From an uncultured Porphyromonadaceae bacterium (GTDB lineage: Bacteria; Bacteroidota; Bacteroidia; Bacteroidales; Muribaculaceae): a DNA stretch of 11,945 nucleotides. Position 1 is the first letter of the stretch, and each line of letters begins with the position of its first letter. Below are positions 1 to 8,116 of the stretch, piece after piece. A program made the translations under genes and the position numbers. A model generated the notes under the pieces. The model did not search any database. It saw only the letters and a list, made by a program, of their open reading frames with translations, and was not told the origin of the DNA. The stretch covers positions 1 through 11,945 of the forward strand of contig UREH01000065.1 in assembly GCA_900546835.1 (NCBI GenBank). The letters run 5' to 3'.

Positions 1-464
1 GTGGCGAGGGAGGCGATGCCTTCGGAGCGGCCGGTGAAGCCGAGGTGCTCGGTGGTGGTGGCTTTTACGGAGACGCAGTCGAGGGGGATGTGGAGGTCGG
101 CGGCTACGTTGGCCCGCATCTGCTCGATGTAGGGGAGCATTTTGGGGGCCTGGGCGATGACGGTGATGTCGACGTTGGCTACGGTGTAGCCTTTTTCACC
201 GACGAGGCGCAGGCATTCGCGCAGAAGAAGGCGGGAGTCGGCGCCGCTGTAGCGTGGGTCGGTGTCGGGGAAGTGGTAGCCGATGTCGCGCAGGGCGGCT
301 GCTCCAAGGATGGCGTCGGAGAGGGCATGGAGGGCTACGTCGGCATCGCTATGGCCGAGGAGCCCTTTCTCGTAGGGGATGTCGACGCCGCAGATGATGC
401 AGCGGCGCCCCTCTACGAGGCGATGGACGTCGAAGCCGTTGCCGATGCGGAATGGGAGGGGCAT
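1..464 (-). CDS. ispF: 2-C-methyl-D-erythritol 2,4-cyclodiphosphate synthase (3' end cut by window)
   Basis: IspF converts CDP-methylerythritol 2-phosphate to methylerythritol 2,4-cyclodiphosphate with release of CMP. This is the fifth step of the cytoplasmic MEP pathway to isoprenoid precursors; the family works as a trimer with a divalent metal. Translation of the minus strand from ATG 464-462 gives 154 residues without a stop. The N-terminal FDVHRL places metal ligands at Asp12 and His14; [11 protein letters not shown] (37-47) holds the third ligand, His46. [14 protein letters not shown] (65-78) and the signature [15 protein letters not shown] (135-149) follow. Compared with the E. coli enzyme, about nine C-terminal residues lie outside the window. 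The start lies 21 nt after the porV stop and in the same frame; no in-frame ATG lies between, so this start is secure. The gene probably shares the porV transcript. Nothing looks degraded. Confidence 0.96.
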   Translation of the reverse strand, partial: MPLPFRIGNGFDVHRLVEGRRCIICGVDIPYEKGLLGHSDADVALHALSDAILGAAALRDIGYHFPDTDPRYSGADSRLLLRECLRLVGEKGYTVANVDITVIAQAPKMLPYIEQMRANVAADLHIPLDCVSVKATTTEHLGFTGRSEGIASLA

Positions 465-485
465 ATGCCGCTTGGTGGTTTGGGA

Positions 486-1706
486 TTATTTGCGCGAGAA
501 GAGGTTTTTGATTCCGTCCATGTCGAATGTGAGCGTGAAGCGGAGGGTCTGGTCGAGCGGCGAGCTCTGGGCAGTGGCGAGCATGTAGGATGCATCGAGG
601 CGCACTACGTTGAGCGAGAATCCGGCACCGAAGCCGAAGTACTGGCGATTGCCTTTCCACTGGCTCTCGTGGTAGTAGCCGGCGCGCACGAAGAACTGCT
701 GGTTGTAGCTGTATTCGGCGCCAAGCGAGTAGTTGATTTCCTTGAGCTCTTCGCTGAAGCCGCCGGGGGCGTCGGTAAAGGATTTGAAGATGCCGGAGAT
801 GGGCGACATGTCCTGCCAGTCCTGGTAGGCGCGCTGCCATTCTTCCTGGTCGGGCACTTCGACGCCGTCGACGACTTTCGTATAGTCCTTCTGGCGCGGG
901 CGGGTTGGTACGAGCAGCTTGTTAAGGTCGAGCGAGATGGCGAGGTTGTGGTAGTCGGCAAGTGGGAACATGAAGGAGGTTCCGAGGCGGAGGTTGGTGG
1001 GGAGGAACGCGGGATTGGCTCCGCGGTCGTAGCTCACTTTGGTACCGATGTTGGATATGTCGAAGCCCCAGGAGAACTGGCATTCGTTCTGGCCGATGAT
1101 GGGGTAGGTTGTGTAGTAGCCGGAGATGTCGGCGGAGAAGGCCGATGCGCCGGTCTGGTTGTCGCCCACGTCGGAGGTTGAGTTATAGCCCAGGTCGGAA
1201 TAGATGTAGCGGAACACGATACCCATCGAGAATTTCTCGGAGAGTTTGCGCGAGTAGCCTACGTCGATAGCCATTTCGTAGGGGTTGATGCTCGAAGCGG
1301 CCTGATTGGCGGGGCTGGAGGTCGTTACCTCGCCGAGCGAGAAGTAGCGGAGCGAGGCGGAGATGGCCTGGTTATCGTTGCTGCCGATTTTCCAGTAGCC
1401 TGCAAGGTTGGCCAGGAAAATGTCGTTTACGAGTTTGCGGAGCCATGGTGTATAGCTCAGCGATACGGCAGCCTGCGAGTAGGCGAAGGCGTATTTCGAG
1501 GGGTTCCAGTATTGCGAGTTGGCGTCGGGATCGGTGGCCGCGCCGAGGTCGCCCATGGCTGCGCCACGAGCATCAGGAGCGATACTGAGCGATGTGACGC
1601 CCGTCTCGATAGGGTTGAAGTCTTCCTTGATGTCGTCGGCCGCGGCGCTGAACGCACAGAAGGCGGCCGCGGCAATCAGGACAATATACGGGATTATTCT
1701 TTTCAT
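486..1706 (-). CDS. porV: Type IX secretion system outer membrane protein PorV (LptO)
   Basis: PorV is a 14-stranded outer-membrane beta-barrel of the FadL type. In the known system it collects cargo from the SprA translocon and delivers it to the PorU sortase in the attachment complex. The product has 406 residues. A signal peptide covers about residues 1-23 (basic start MKRI, hydrophobic core, AAAD cleavage region). Next come the family hallmarks: the LSIAPDARGAAMGDLGAAT block (about 40-58), DANSQYWNPSKYAFA (61-75) and VSLSYTPWLR (81-90). The rest is alternating amphipathic strands ending in an aromatic-rich strand (LRFTLTFDMDG). I chose ATG at 1706 because it starts the signal peptide and follows an A-rich leader (CCATAAA). 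An in-frame ATG at 1853 would add 49 residues but lies inside the upstream terminator hairpin. ispF follows after 21 nt. The identity is firm; substrates cannot be told from the sequence. Confidence 0.95.
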   Translation of the reverse strand: MKRIIPYIVLIAAAAFCAFSAAADDIKEDFNPIETGVTSLSIAPDARGAAMGDLGAATDPDANSQYWNPSKYAFAYSQAAVSLSYTPWLRKLVNDIFLANLAGYWKIGSNDNQAISASLRYFSLGEVTTSSPANQAASSINPYEMAIDVGYSRKLSEKFSMGIVFRYIYSDLGYNSTSDVGDNQTGASAFSADISGYYTTYPIIGQNECQFSWGFDISNIGTKVSYDRGANPAFLPTNLRLGTSFMFPLADYHNLAISLDLNKLLVPTRPRQKDYTKVVDGVEVPDQEEWQRAYQDWQDMSPISGIFKSFTDAPGGFSEELKEINYSLGAEYSYNQQFFVRAGYYHESQWKGNRQYFGFGAGFSLNVVRLDASYMLATAQSSPLDQTLRFTLTFDMDGIKNLFSRK

Positions 1707-1828
1707 TTTATGGTCGATCAGACTGAAAGAGTGTAGATTGGGTGGAGGGAAGATGCGTGGGAAAGATGGTATGCGCATCCACAATATATAACTGAAAATT
1801 AGCCTGATTATTGTATAGGGAATGCAGA
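1707..1828 (-). promoter_or_regulatory. porV leader with a weak candidate promoter
   Basis: This AT-richer spacer lies between the hairpin after the Bax inhibitor gene and the porV start. If the hairpin terminates transcription, a porV-ispF promoter must lie here. The best patch I see is an A/T run at about 1781-1800 (TTATATATTGTG on the minus strand), which is only a poor match to the Bacteroidota TAnnTTTG -7 box and has no clear TTTG -33 partner. There is no Shine-Dalgarno sequence; the bases before the ATG are A-rich, as is usual in this phylum. The location follows from layout, not from a good motif. Confidence 0.25.
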
Positions 1829-1865
1829 GCGCCCCACCGGTGGCATTAGCCATGCGGCGGGGCGC
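1829..1865 (-). terminator. GC-rich hairpin after the Bax inhibitor-1 gene, probable terminator
   Basis: The arms at 1829-1839 and 1855-1865 pair over 11 positions. All are Watson-Crick except 1836/1858, which is a U-G wobble in minus-strand RNA but an A-C mismatch in plus-strand RNA, so the structure is better formed in transcripts of the genes shown here. The 15-nt loop can itself form a small inner stem (TGGC/GCCA around four bases). The hairpin begins about 20 nt after the Bax inhibitor stop codon. No U-run follows it, so it is not a textbook intrinsic terminator; it could instead protect a 3' end. Confidence 0.5.
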
Positions 1866-1885
1866 GTATGAGAATCTGTTTTCAA

Positions 1886-2602
1886 TCAGTCGCGGCTGGA
1901 GCCGAAGAAGCGGAGAAGATAGAGGAAGAGGTTAATGAAATCGAGGTAGAGATTGAGGGCACCGAGTGTGGCCAGACGTCCGTCGGCCATCGTGGGGTCG
2001 GCCATGGCCATGCGTTTGATTGTCTGGGTATCCCAGGCGGTGATTCCGATGAAGATTGCGACGCCGAGGAAGGAAACAATCCAGTCGAGCGTGGAATTGG
2101 CCCAGAAGATGTTGACTATCACGAGGATAATCAGTCCGAACAGGGCCATATAGAGGAACGATCCGATGCGCGTAAGGTCGCGTGTGGTAAAGTATCCGTA
2201 GATGCTCATGGCGCCGAACACTCCGGCACATATCAGGAATGTCTTGAAAATCGACGGGAGGGAATAGACCACGAAAATCAACGACAGCGTCAGACCGTTG
2301 ACCAAGGCGAAGAGGAAGAAGAGGCCAGTGGCCATTCCGGCGCTCATTTTGCGCAGTCCGGCCGAGATTGCGAGTACGAGGCCGAGTTCAACGAGAGCCA
2401 GCCCCCAGTAAAGCCAGCGGTTGGTGGCCAGATAGGCCAGGAAACTATGGTCGGACGAGGCGGTTGCAGCCACAAGCCATGCCACGAGGGCCGTGACAAT
2501 CAGGCCGAGAAACATCTTTACGTAGACGCTCTTCATCACAGCCGAAACGCGCATGTCGAGGCTCTGCGGCTGCTGGAAATTGTCGGTGGAGAAGTAATTC
2601 AT
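1886..2602 (-). CDS. Bax inhibitor-1/YccA family integral membrane protein
   Basis: The product has 238 residues and is almost wholly membrane-embedded. About seven hydrophobic segments are visible, near residues 28-48, 63-82, 92-116, 118-137, 146-166, 173-189 and 212-233, which fits the BI-1 (TMBIM) fold. The acidic N-terminal tail (about 25 residues, rich in Gln and Asp) is probably cytoplasmic. The C-terminal half carries family marks GITAWDTQTIKRMA (186-199) and LNLYLDFINLFLYLLRFFG (216-234). The aspartates at 191 and 221 match the Asp pair that acts as a pH-sensitive gate in the Bacillus homologue YetJ, a calcium leak channel. Roles in bacteria are poorly defined; stress or ion homeostasis is only an inference from the family. 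The start at 2602 follows an A-rich leader (AAGCAAGAAAAT) and sits about 36 nt after the predicted transcript start of its own promoter. It separates argS from porV and shows no functional tie to either. Confidence 0.93.
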   Translation of the reverse strand: MNYFSTDNFQQPQSLDMRVSAVMKSVYVKMFLGLIVTALVAWLVAATASSDHSFLAYLATNRWLYWGLALVELGLVLAISAGLRKMSAGMATGLFFLFALVNGLTLSLIFVVYSLPSIFKTFLICAGVFGAMSIYGYFTTRDLTRIGSFLYMALFGLIILVIVNIFWANSTLDWIVSFLGVAIFIGITAWDTQTIKRMAMADPTMADGRLATLGALNLYLDFINLFLYLLRFFGSSRD

Positions 2603-2645
2603 ATTTTCTTGCTTAAAATGATTTTATTTTGCGGTTAACAGGATG

Positions 2646-2680
2646 CAAATATAGCAAATTAGAGTGGAAAAGCGCTCAAA
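2646..2680 (-). promoter_or_regulatory. Bacteroidota-type promoter of the Bax inhibitor-1 gene
   Basis: On the minus strand TATATTTG (2653-2646) is an exact match to the TAnnTTTG -7 box. A TTTG at 2680-2677 could be the -33 element, but the gap of 23 nt is longer than the usual 19-21. The -7 box lies 43 nt before the ATG at 2602, giving a leader of about 36 nt. The surrounding bases are much more A/T-rich than the genes. Confidence 0.55.
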
Positions 2681-2719
2681 AGTTTAATCGCAGGGAAGAT
2701 AACCGCAAGCGACCAGAAG

Positions 2720-2756
2720 GACCTTATGGACTCTAAGGTCGTTAAAGACCTTGGAG
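2720..2756 (-). other. Overlapping alternative hairpins in the argS 3' spacer
   Basis: Three related arms lie just after the argS stop codon: GACCTTA at 2720-2726, TAAGGTC at 2734-2740 and GACCTT at 2747-2752 (plus-strand spelling). The middle arm can pair perfectly with the first (7 bp, 7-nt loop) or with the third (6 bp, extending to 10 positions with one mismatch at 2734/2753, loop GTTAAA), but not with both. In minus-strand RNA the mismatch is A-C; in plus-strand RNA it is a G-U wobble. No U-run follows. It may be the 3' end of the rex-to-argS transcript or a chance repeat; the function is unknown. Confidence 0.35.
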
Positions 2757-2769
2757 AGGCTATGGACGA

Positions 2770-4560
2770 TTACATGCGCTCGGGGACGCGGATACCCAGG
2801 AGCGACATGGCGGTGCGGACCACGCGCGAGGTGGCTTCGCACAGGGCGAGGCGGAGGGAGCGCACGGCGGGGTCGGTCTCGCCGAGGATGGTGTAGTCGT
2901 GGTAGAACTGGTTGTACTGCTTTACGAGTTCGTAGGCATAGTTGGCGATAAGAGCCGGCGAGAAACTGCGCCCGGCTTCCTGAACGGTGGCGGGGAAGTC
3001 GGCCAGGGTCTGGATGAGGGCAATCTCCTTTTCGTTGGGGACAACGGACGAGTAGTCGACAGAGGGGAGCTGCTTCTCCTGGGCTTTGCGGAGCACGGAG
3101 CGGATGCGGGCGTAGGTGTATTGGATGAAGGGGCCGGTGTTGCCGTTGAAGTCGATGGATTCCTTGGGGTTGAACAGCATGTTTTTGCGCGGGTCGACTT
3201 TCAGCAGGAAGTATTTCAAGGCGCCGAGGCCCACGGTCTCGCAGATTTCGGAGATTTCGGCGGGAGTGAGGCCGTCGAGCTTGCCGAGCTCGCCGCTTAC
3301 CTGGCGTGCGCCCTCCACCATTTCCTCCATGAGGTCGTCGGCGTCGACAACGGTGCCTTCGCGGCTCTTCATTTTCCCTTCGGGGAGTTCTACCATGCCG
3401 TAGCTGAAGTGCACGAGGTCTTTGCCCCAGCGGAAGCCGAGACGGTCGAGCAGCAGCGAGAGCACCTGGAAGTGGTAGTTCTGCTCGTTGCCGACCACGT
3501 AGATCATGCGGTCGATGGGGTAGTCCTGGAAGCGGAGCCGGGCGGTGCCGATGTCCTGGGTCATGTAGACAGAGGTGCCGTCGCTGCGGAGCAGGAGCTT
3601 CTGGTCGAGGCCGGCGTCGGAGAGGTCGGCCCATACGGATCCGTCGTCCTTGCGGAACATGATGCCTTTTTCGAGGCCTTCGAGCACTTTCTGCTTGCCT
3701 TCGAGGTAGGTGTCGCTCTCGTAGTAGATTTTGTCGAAGTCGACGCCCATGCGGCGGTAGGTCTGGTCGAAGCCGTCGTAGACCCACTGGTTCATCATCG
3801 CCCAGAGCGAGCGCACTTCGGGGTCTTTGGCTTCCCAGCGGCGGAGCATTTCGCGCGCCTCGGCCATGAGCGGCGAGAGCGCGGCAGCCTCATCTTCGCT
3901 TATCCCCTTTTCAGCGGCAATCTGCTTGATTTCAGCCTTGTAGTGCTTATCGAAGAGCACATAGAAATCGCCGATGAGGTGGTCGCCCTTCTTGCCGGCT
4001 TTTGCGGGGGTTACGCCGTCGCCCCATTTCTGCCACGCGAGCATAGACTTGCAGATGTGGATGCCGCGGTCGTTGACGATGTTGGTCTTGACCACGCGGT
4101 TGCCGCAGGCCTTGAGGATTTCGGCGAGAGAGTAGCCGAGGAGGTTGTTGCGCACATGGCCCAGGTGGAGGGGCTTGTTGGTGTTGGGGGAGCTGTATTC
4201 CACCATTACCAGGGGCGATTCGGGGGTGGGCTCGACGGTGCCGAAATGAGGCGTGGAGAGCACGTGGGCGAGTACGGAGTTCCAGAACGTCGGCTCGATT
4301 ACGAGGTTCAGGAAGCCTTTGATCACGTTGAAACGGTCTACGGCCGGCTCGTTGTCGACGAGCCACTGGCCGATTTCGGCGCCAACGGCTTCGGGCGCTT
4401 TACGGGCGGCTTTTACCCAAGGGAAGACCACGATGGTGAGGTTGCCTTCGAATTCTTTCTTTGTGGTCTGGGGCACGATGGAAGCGGGGTCGCATTCCAC
4501 TCCATAAAGATCTTTGACGGCGCGGGCCACGCCCTGCGCTATGATATTGTCGATTGACAT
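2770..4560 (-). CDS. argS: Arginine--tRNA ligase (arginyl-tRNA synthetase)
   Basis: ArgRS is a cytoplasmic class I synthetase that charges tRNA-Arg with arginine using ATP. The product has 596 residues, a normal length for Bacteroidota. Domains in order: an N-terminal additional domain that reads the tRNA elbow (about 1-105, with TKKEFEGNLTIVVFP at 33-47); the Rossmann catalytic core with EYSSPNTNKPLHLGHVRNN (121-139), in which HLGH at 132-135 is the HIGH motif; and GKMKSREGTVVDADD (395-409), the KMSKS-equivalent loop. The C-terminal helical anticodon-binding (DALR) domain runs from about 475 (TGPFIQYTYARI) to the end. The start at 4560 gives the standard MSIDNIIAQG opening and lies 32 nt after the PorU-like stop codon with no clear promoter between, so it is probably transcribed from the rex side. 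All catalytic motifs are intact, so this should be the housekeeping enzyme. Confidence 0.97.
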   Translation of the reverse strand: MSIDNIIAQGVARAVKDLYGVECDPASIVPQTTKKEFEGNLTIVVFPWVKAARKAPEAVGAEIGQWLVDNEPAVDRFNVIKGFLNLVIEPTFWNSVLAHVLSTPHFGTVEPTPESPLVMVEYSSPNTNKPLHLGHVRNNLLGYSLAEILKACGNRVVKTNIVNDRGIHICKSMLAWQKWGDGVTPAKAGKKGDHLIGDFYVLFDKHYKAEIKQIAAEKGISEDEAAALSPLMAEAREMLRRWEAKDPEVRSLWAMMNQWVYDGFDQTYRRMGVDFDKIYYESDTYLEGKQKVLEGLEKGIMFRKDDGSVWADLSDAGLDQKLLLRSDGTSVYMTQDIGTARLRFQDYPIDRMIYVVGNEQNYHFQVLSLLLDRLGFRWGKDLVHFSYGMVELPEGKMKSREGTVVDADDLMEEMVEGARQVSGELGKLDGLTPAEISEICETVGLGALKYFLLKVDPRKNMLFNPKESIDFNGNTGPFIQYTYARIRSVLRKAQEKQLPSVDYSSVVPNEKEIALIQTLADFPATVQEAGRSFSPALIANYAYELVKQYNQFYHDYTILGETDPAVRSLRLALCEATSRVVRTAMSLLGIRVPERM

Positions 4561-4592
4561 CTGTTGATTAGTATGATGGGTTTAGTATTTGT

Positions 4593-7500
4593 TCAATAGT
4601 GGACTACGAGCTGTACGGGCTTTGCCGAGCCGTAGAGGCGGGCGGTGCGGATGTAGGCTTCGACGGTGTAGAGGCCGGCAGCTACGGCGTTGCCCCCGGC
4701 GTCGGTGAGATTCCATACGTAGGGGAAGGACGGATTGTCGACGCGGACAACCGGGCGGCCCTCGGCGTCCTTGACCACGAGGTGGCCTTCCATGGGGTCG
4801 GTGACGTTGCAGTCAAGATTGATCGTGGCGGATTCGCGTACGGGATATTCCTCGACCGAGAGGGTTGCCTCAAGGGGCTGGGAGACGACGGTGAAATCGA
4901 TTGTCGAGCGCGCCGTCTGTCCGGATGCGTTGCTGACGCGGAAAGTTACTGAATGATGGCCGTCGGTAAGGTTGCTGAGCGGGAAAACGAGCGAGCCGGA
5001 GCCGTCGGGGGCTATCGAGAAACTGTAGTGTGCATATGGCACGGGGGATCCTCCGTCGACTATCACGGCGGCCGAGCGGCCGGCGGTGCTGCTCTGGGCT
5101 ATCAGGCCGAACGGATCGGCATCGACGCTGGCATAGAGAGTTGCCGAGGGGCCCTGAATCACGTCGCCCTGACGGAAATCCGGAGAATTGACATACATTG
5201 CGCTGATTACGGGAGCTGCAGCCCCCTCGATGTCGGGTGAGGCAGCCTCGGGCTGAAGCACGGAGAGGCCTTTCCAGCCGTCGCTCACTACGGCTTCGCC
5301 GGCGCGGGCGTAGAACTGCAGACGGTTGGAGGACTGCAAGCGTGGCGAGGGGACGAAGAACTCGGCGTGGAAGCGTCCGCCCTCCACCGTGGCCATCGTC
5401 TCCACGAGAATCTCCTCGTCGAGCACGGAAGTGTCGCCCAGGCTCAGGTCGGTCTTGTCGCCGTTGATTACGTCGAATTCAATCGGAGAATCGTAGAGCG
5501 AGATATGGAGAGTGCCGTTGAAATCTTTTATTTCATTGCCTTTGAGGTCGACAACGACGCCTTCGAGGCGCACGGGGGAGTCGGCGTTGATGCTGACCTC
5601 CGAGTCGGAGTCGACTTCGGCGCCGTTGACGGCGGTGAGGCGCACGCCGTGGGTGCGCTGGGGAATCGGAATTTCAGGATCTCCATACAGATTGTAGGCC
5701 AGGCGGTTGGCCATGGCGCGGTTGCGGGTGGTGCCCTGGTTGAGGTCGTCGATAAGGCCGTTGTGGGCGTCCATCATCACCGTGCCTGTGGTAGGATTCG
5801 GCCGCTTGAGGTAGACTTTTTCCACGACTTCGCGTGCGAGATACTGATTGTAGTTCATGAATACCGAGCGGCAGGCTGCGATGACGCCTATGGCGCCTCC
5901 GTTGCGTTCGGAGAGCATGGCTTCGGAAATCGAGTGTGAGGTCTGTGAGGGTTCGATGCCGTTGCAGGTGGCGAACATCACGAATGGTGGTACCGTATAG
6001 CTGGTTGAAGCCACTTTGGAAACATCCCAGAGCGAGCCGGCGCCGAGTGCGAAAGTGCTGAGCGAATGGCCGTTGAAGGTGAAAAGGCCGACGCCGCGCG
6101 TCAGGGCATCGGTCATTTTGCCTGTCACCATGGCAGCCGTGCTGTTGACAAAGGGATAGATTGAATTGTGGGCCTTGATGGCGGTCGTGCCGGGGGCGAG
6201 GGCCTCGACGTCGGTGGCGAGTTCGTCGGCCTGCTTCATATGGCCGTTGCTGTTGCCCCAGTCGGAGCTTACGAGCACGGTATTGTATATTTCGGGAGAG
6301 GGGAGATTTGCGAGGTACTTCTCCACCTTATCGATGTAGGAGGCTACATAGCTGGCCGAAATGGCGGGAATGCGTCCTACGGAAATATTCATGTCGGTAT
6401 TGAACATGTCGAGGGTGGAGCTGTTGTAGTCCAGCATCCCGACGAAGGCGTCGGTCTTGTAGCTCTGGGGCCATGAGCCTACGGCGTCGCCGCGCTCACA
6501 GAGGAACATCGGCACGTAGTTGCGCCGGCATTCGTCGGCGTTGTCGACGGTGATGTAGCGGTTGTCCCAGTGGGCAGCTCCGATTATGAGCACGGAGCGG
6601 AATTTCGCGGGGTCGCGCTCATAGAGCGAGGAGGCGAACGAACGCAGGGCCATAATCATAGGCGTGCCTGATGAAAATTCGTTGTAGACCTGCTCCTGGG
6701 TCACGACGGCCACGTCGAGCCCGTTGTGGGCGTGGTGGATGTCGGCCAGGCGGGTGGCCTGGTCGAGGAATTCCGATGCCGTGACAATCAGCATGTCGGG
6801 CACCGGCATGGCGTGGAGATTCTGGTTGTCGACCTCGCCGTCGAATTCCACCCCGAGGAGTTCGCTTTCAGGATTGAACACGGCGATACGGGCAAACTGG
6901 CGCGGGAAGGAGTTGGAGGTGCTGACGCTCCCGGGGGAGCTCACCACTACGGATGCGGTTCCTTCGATTCCCGAGGCGGCGAAAGCACGCGGAGCGGTGG
7001 ATGTGGTCACATCCCATACCTCGAGGGGTTCGCCTTCGTTTCCCTCGAATGCCAGAAGGCTCGAGGAGGTGAGGTCGGAGAGGGTGAAGACGGCCTGGGA
7101 ACGGCCGCCGAGGGCGTTGCGTGTGGGATAGAGCGTGGAGATATAGTCGATGGTGAGACGTCCTCCGGGTAGCGTGTTGGTGAACTGCAGGGGGTAGACG
7201 TCGTTGTCGGCGCGCACTATGGGATGGTCGGTGGTGTTGTCGTGGAGCAGGCGCGACTGGCCGTAGAGCCACATCTCGGCGGAATTCTGCTTGGAGAGGT
7301 AAAGGCTGTTGGCGGCGAGATGTCCGCTGGGAAGGGTGATGGGTACATACTGCGACTGGCTGCTGGCGCAGTGGCCTACATACATTAGAATCTCGGCCTG
7401 ACCGCCGTCGGGGTTGAAGCCCGGCATTTCAAGGGGGTAGGTTGCGGTTGAACCTTCGGGAATCAGTTCATCCCAGAGGCGTGCGCCGAGGCTCTTTTCG

Positions 7501-8072
7501 TTCTGAAGTTCTTTCTCATAGAGGCTCATTGCCTTGGATTCGGTGATGGCCTGAGAGGGGACGCCACCGGAGGTGTCTGGCCCGCTGTAGGCTATGGTGG
7601 CAATCTCCTGCGCCGGGTAGGAGTCGGTGAGGAAATATGTGCCGTAGTCGGCGTAATAGTTGCGCGACACGGAAGTGTATGTGCCGGTATCGTAGCCGGT
7701 GGGAAGATTGCCGTTGAAAGCCTGGAGATTCACGTCGGCCAGACCGAAGAAGATTATTTTGTCGTCGGCCACGCGGCAAGGCACGGCCGGAAGGTCGTTG
7801 AGGCGGTCGGGTGTGAGGTGGTATGAACTGAGTTCTACGGCGGGGAAGCCGAATATGCCGACTTTCGCCGGGTCGGAGAATCCCCACTGGCGTAGCTGGT
7901 CGAAGGTAATCTGATGTATGCCTGATTCGGTAAGCTTGATTTTAACCCATCGGCCGGAGGCAAGGCGCGAGGTGGCGGCCGTCGAGGCGTCTGCCTGGAA
8001 TGCGACGGCGGCAACGGCGGCGAATGTCATGGCAATGCGCGTAAGGCGGCAAAAGAGGCGATATGCGTTCAT
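4593..8072 (-). CDS. Divergent PorU-like C25 (gingipain-family) peptidase of the type IX secretion system
   Basis: The product has 1159 residues, close to the roughly 1160 of known PorU sortases. A signal peptide lies at about 1-29 (NAYRLFCRLTRIA, hydrophobic stretch, QADA). The N-terminal domain opens with SGRWVKIKLTESGIHQIT (39-56), as in PorU. The peptidase C25 region spans about 425-800: VYNEFSSGTP (462-471), ISVGRIPA (563-570), DWGNSNGHMKQAD (604-616), the presumed catalytic His669 in FNGHS and Cys703 in FATCNG, then GGAIGVIAACRS (725-736) and NLYGDPEIP (794-802). Ig-like segments follow, and the last 80 or so residues resemble a FlgD-type domain (WNLTDAGGNAVAAGLYTVEA). It differs from the canonical PorU encoded at 9521-11945: GHS replaces GHG and the cysteine segment is much changed. 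Both dyad residues remain, so it may be active. It could be a second sortase, a surface peptidase or a structural paralogue. ATG 8072 is preferred over Met15, which would leave no n-region. Confidence 0.8.
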   Translation of the reverse strand: MNAYRLFCRLTRIAMTFAAVAAVAFQADASTAATSRLASGRWVKIKLTESGIHQITFDQLRQWGFSDPAKVGIFGFPAVELSSYHLTPDRLNDLPAVPCRVADDKIIFFGLADVNLQAFNGNLPTGYDTGTYTSVSRNYYADYGTYFLTDSYPAQEIATIAYSGPDTSGGVPSQAITESKAMSLYEKELQNEKSLGARLWDELIPEGSTATYPLEMPGFNPDGGQAEILMYVGHCASSQSQYVPITLPSGHLAANSLYLSKQNSAEMWLYGQSRLLHDNTTDHPIVRADNDVYPLQFTNTLPGGRLTIDYISTLYPTRNALGGRSQAVFTLSDLTSSSLLAFEGNEGEPLEVWDVTTSTAPRAFAASGIEGTASVVVSSPGSVSTSNSFPRQFARIAVFNPESELLGVEFDGEVDNQNLHAMPVPDMLIVTASEFLDQATRLADIHHAHNGLDVAVVTQEQVYNEFSSGTPMIMALRSFASSLYERDPAKFRSVLIIGAAHWDNRYITVDNADECRRNYVPMFLCERGDAVGSWPQSYKTDAFVGMLDYNSSTLDMFNTDMNISVGRIPAISASYVASYIDKVEKYLANLPSPEIYNTVLVSSDWGNSNGHMKQADELATDVEALAPGTTAIKAHNSIYPFVNSTAAMVTGKMTDALTRGVGLFTFNGHSLSTFALGAGSLWDVSKVASTSYTVPPFVMFATCNGIEPSQTSHSISEAMLSERNGGAIGVIAACRSVFMNYNQYLAREVVEKVYLKRPNPTTGTVMMDAHNGLIDDLNQGTTRNRAMANRLAYNLYGDPEIPIPQRTHGVRLTAVNGAEVDSDSEVSINADSPVRLEGVVVDLKGNEIKDFNGTLHISLYDSPIEFDVINGDKTDLSLGDTSVLDEEILVETMATVEGGRFHAEFFVPSPRLQSSNRLQFYARAGEAVVSDGWKGLSVLQPEAASPDIEGAAAPVISAMYVNSPDFRQGDVIQGPSATLYASVDADPFGLIAQSSTAGRSAAVIVDGGSPVPYAHYSFSIAPDGSGSLVFPLSNLTDGHHSVTFRVSNASGQTARSTIDFTVVSQPLEATLSVEEYPVRESATINLDCNVTDPMEGHLVVKDAEGRPVVRVDNPSFPYVWNLTDAGGNAVAAGLYTVEAYIRTARLYGSAKPVQLVVHY

Positions 8073-8116
8073 CGGGTCAAGGATGGAAGTAAACGGTTGA
8101 TTCGTAAGGCATCGGC

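Noticed and set aside
1707..1853. In-frame upstream ATG that would lengthen PorV by 49 residues
   Set aside because: The start lies inside the hairpin after the BI-1 gene and the extension would bury the signal peptide.
2726..2896. Short plus-strand frame of 56 codons beginning MDSKVVKDLGEAMDDYMRSG, with an AGAAGGA-like sequence upstream
   Set aside because: The first 15 codons look protein-like, but the rest is antisense to the argS end, no plus-strand promoter is visible, and the same bases are better explained by the hairpin arms. Conservation in relatives would be needed to revive it.
2899..4557. 552-codon open frame on the plus strand opposite argS, and similar long plus-strand frames at 45-1181, 5367-5939 and 11027-11935
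   Set aside because: They lie wholly or mostly antisense to genes with clear motifs. Their translations are low-complexity, rich in Val, Gly, Glu, Asp and Ala, with no recognisable domain, as expected opposite GC-rich codons.
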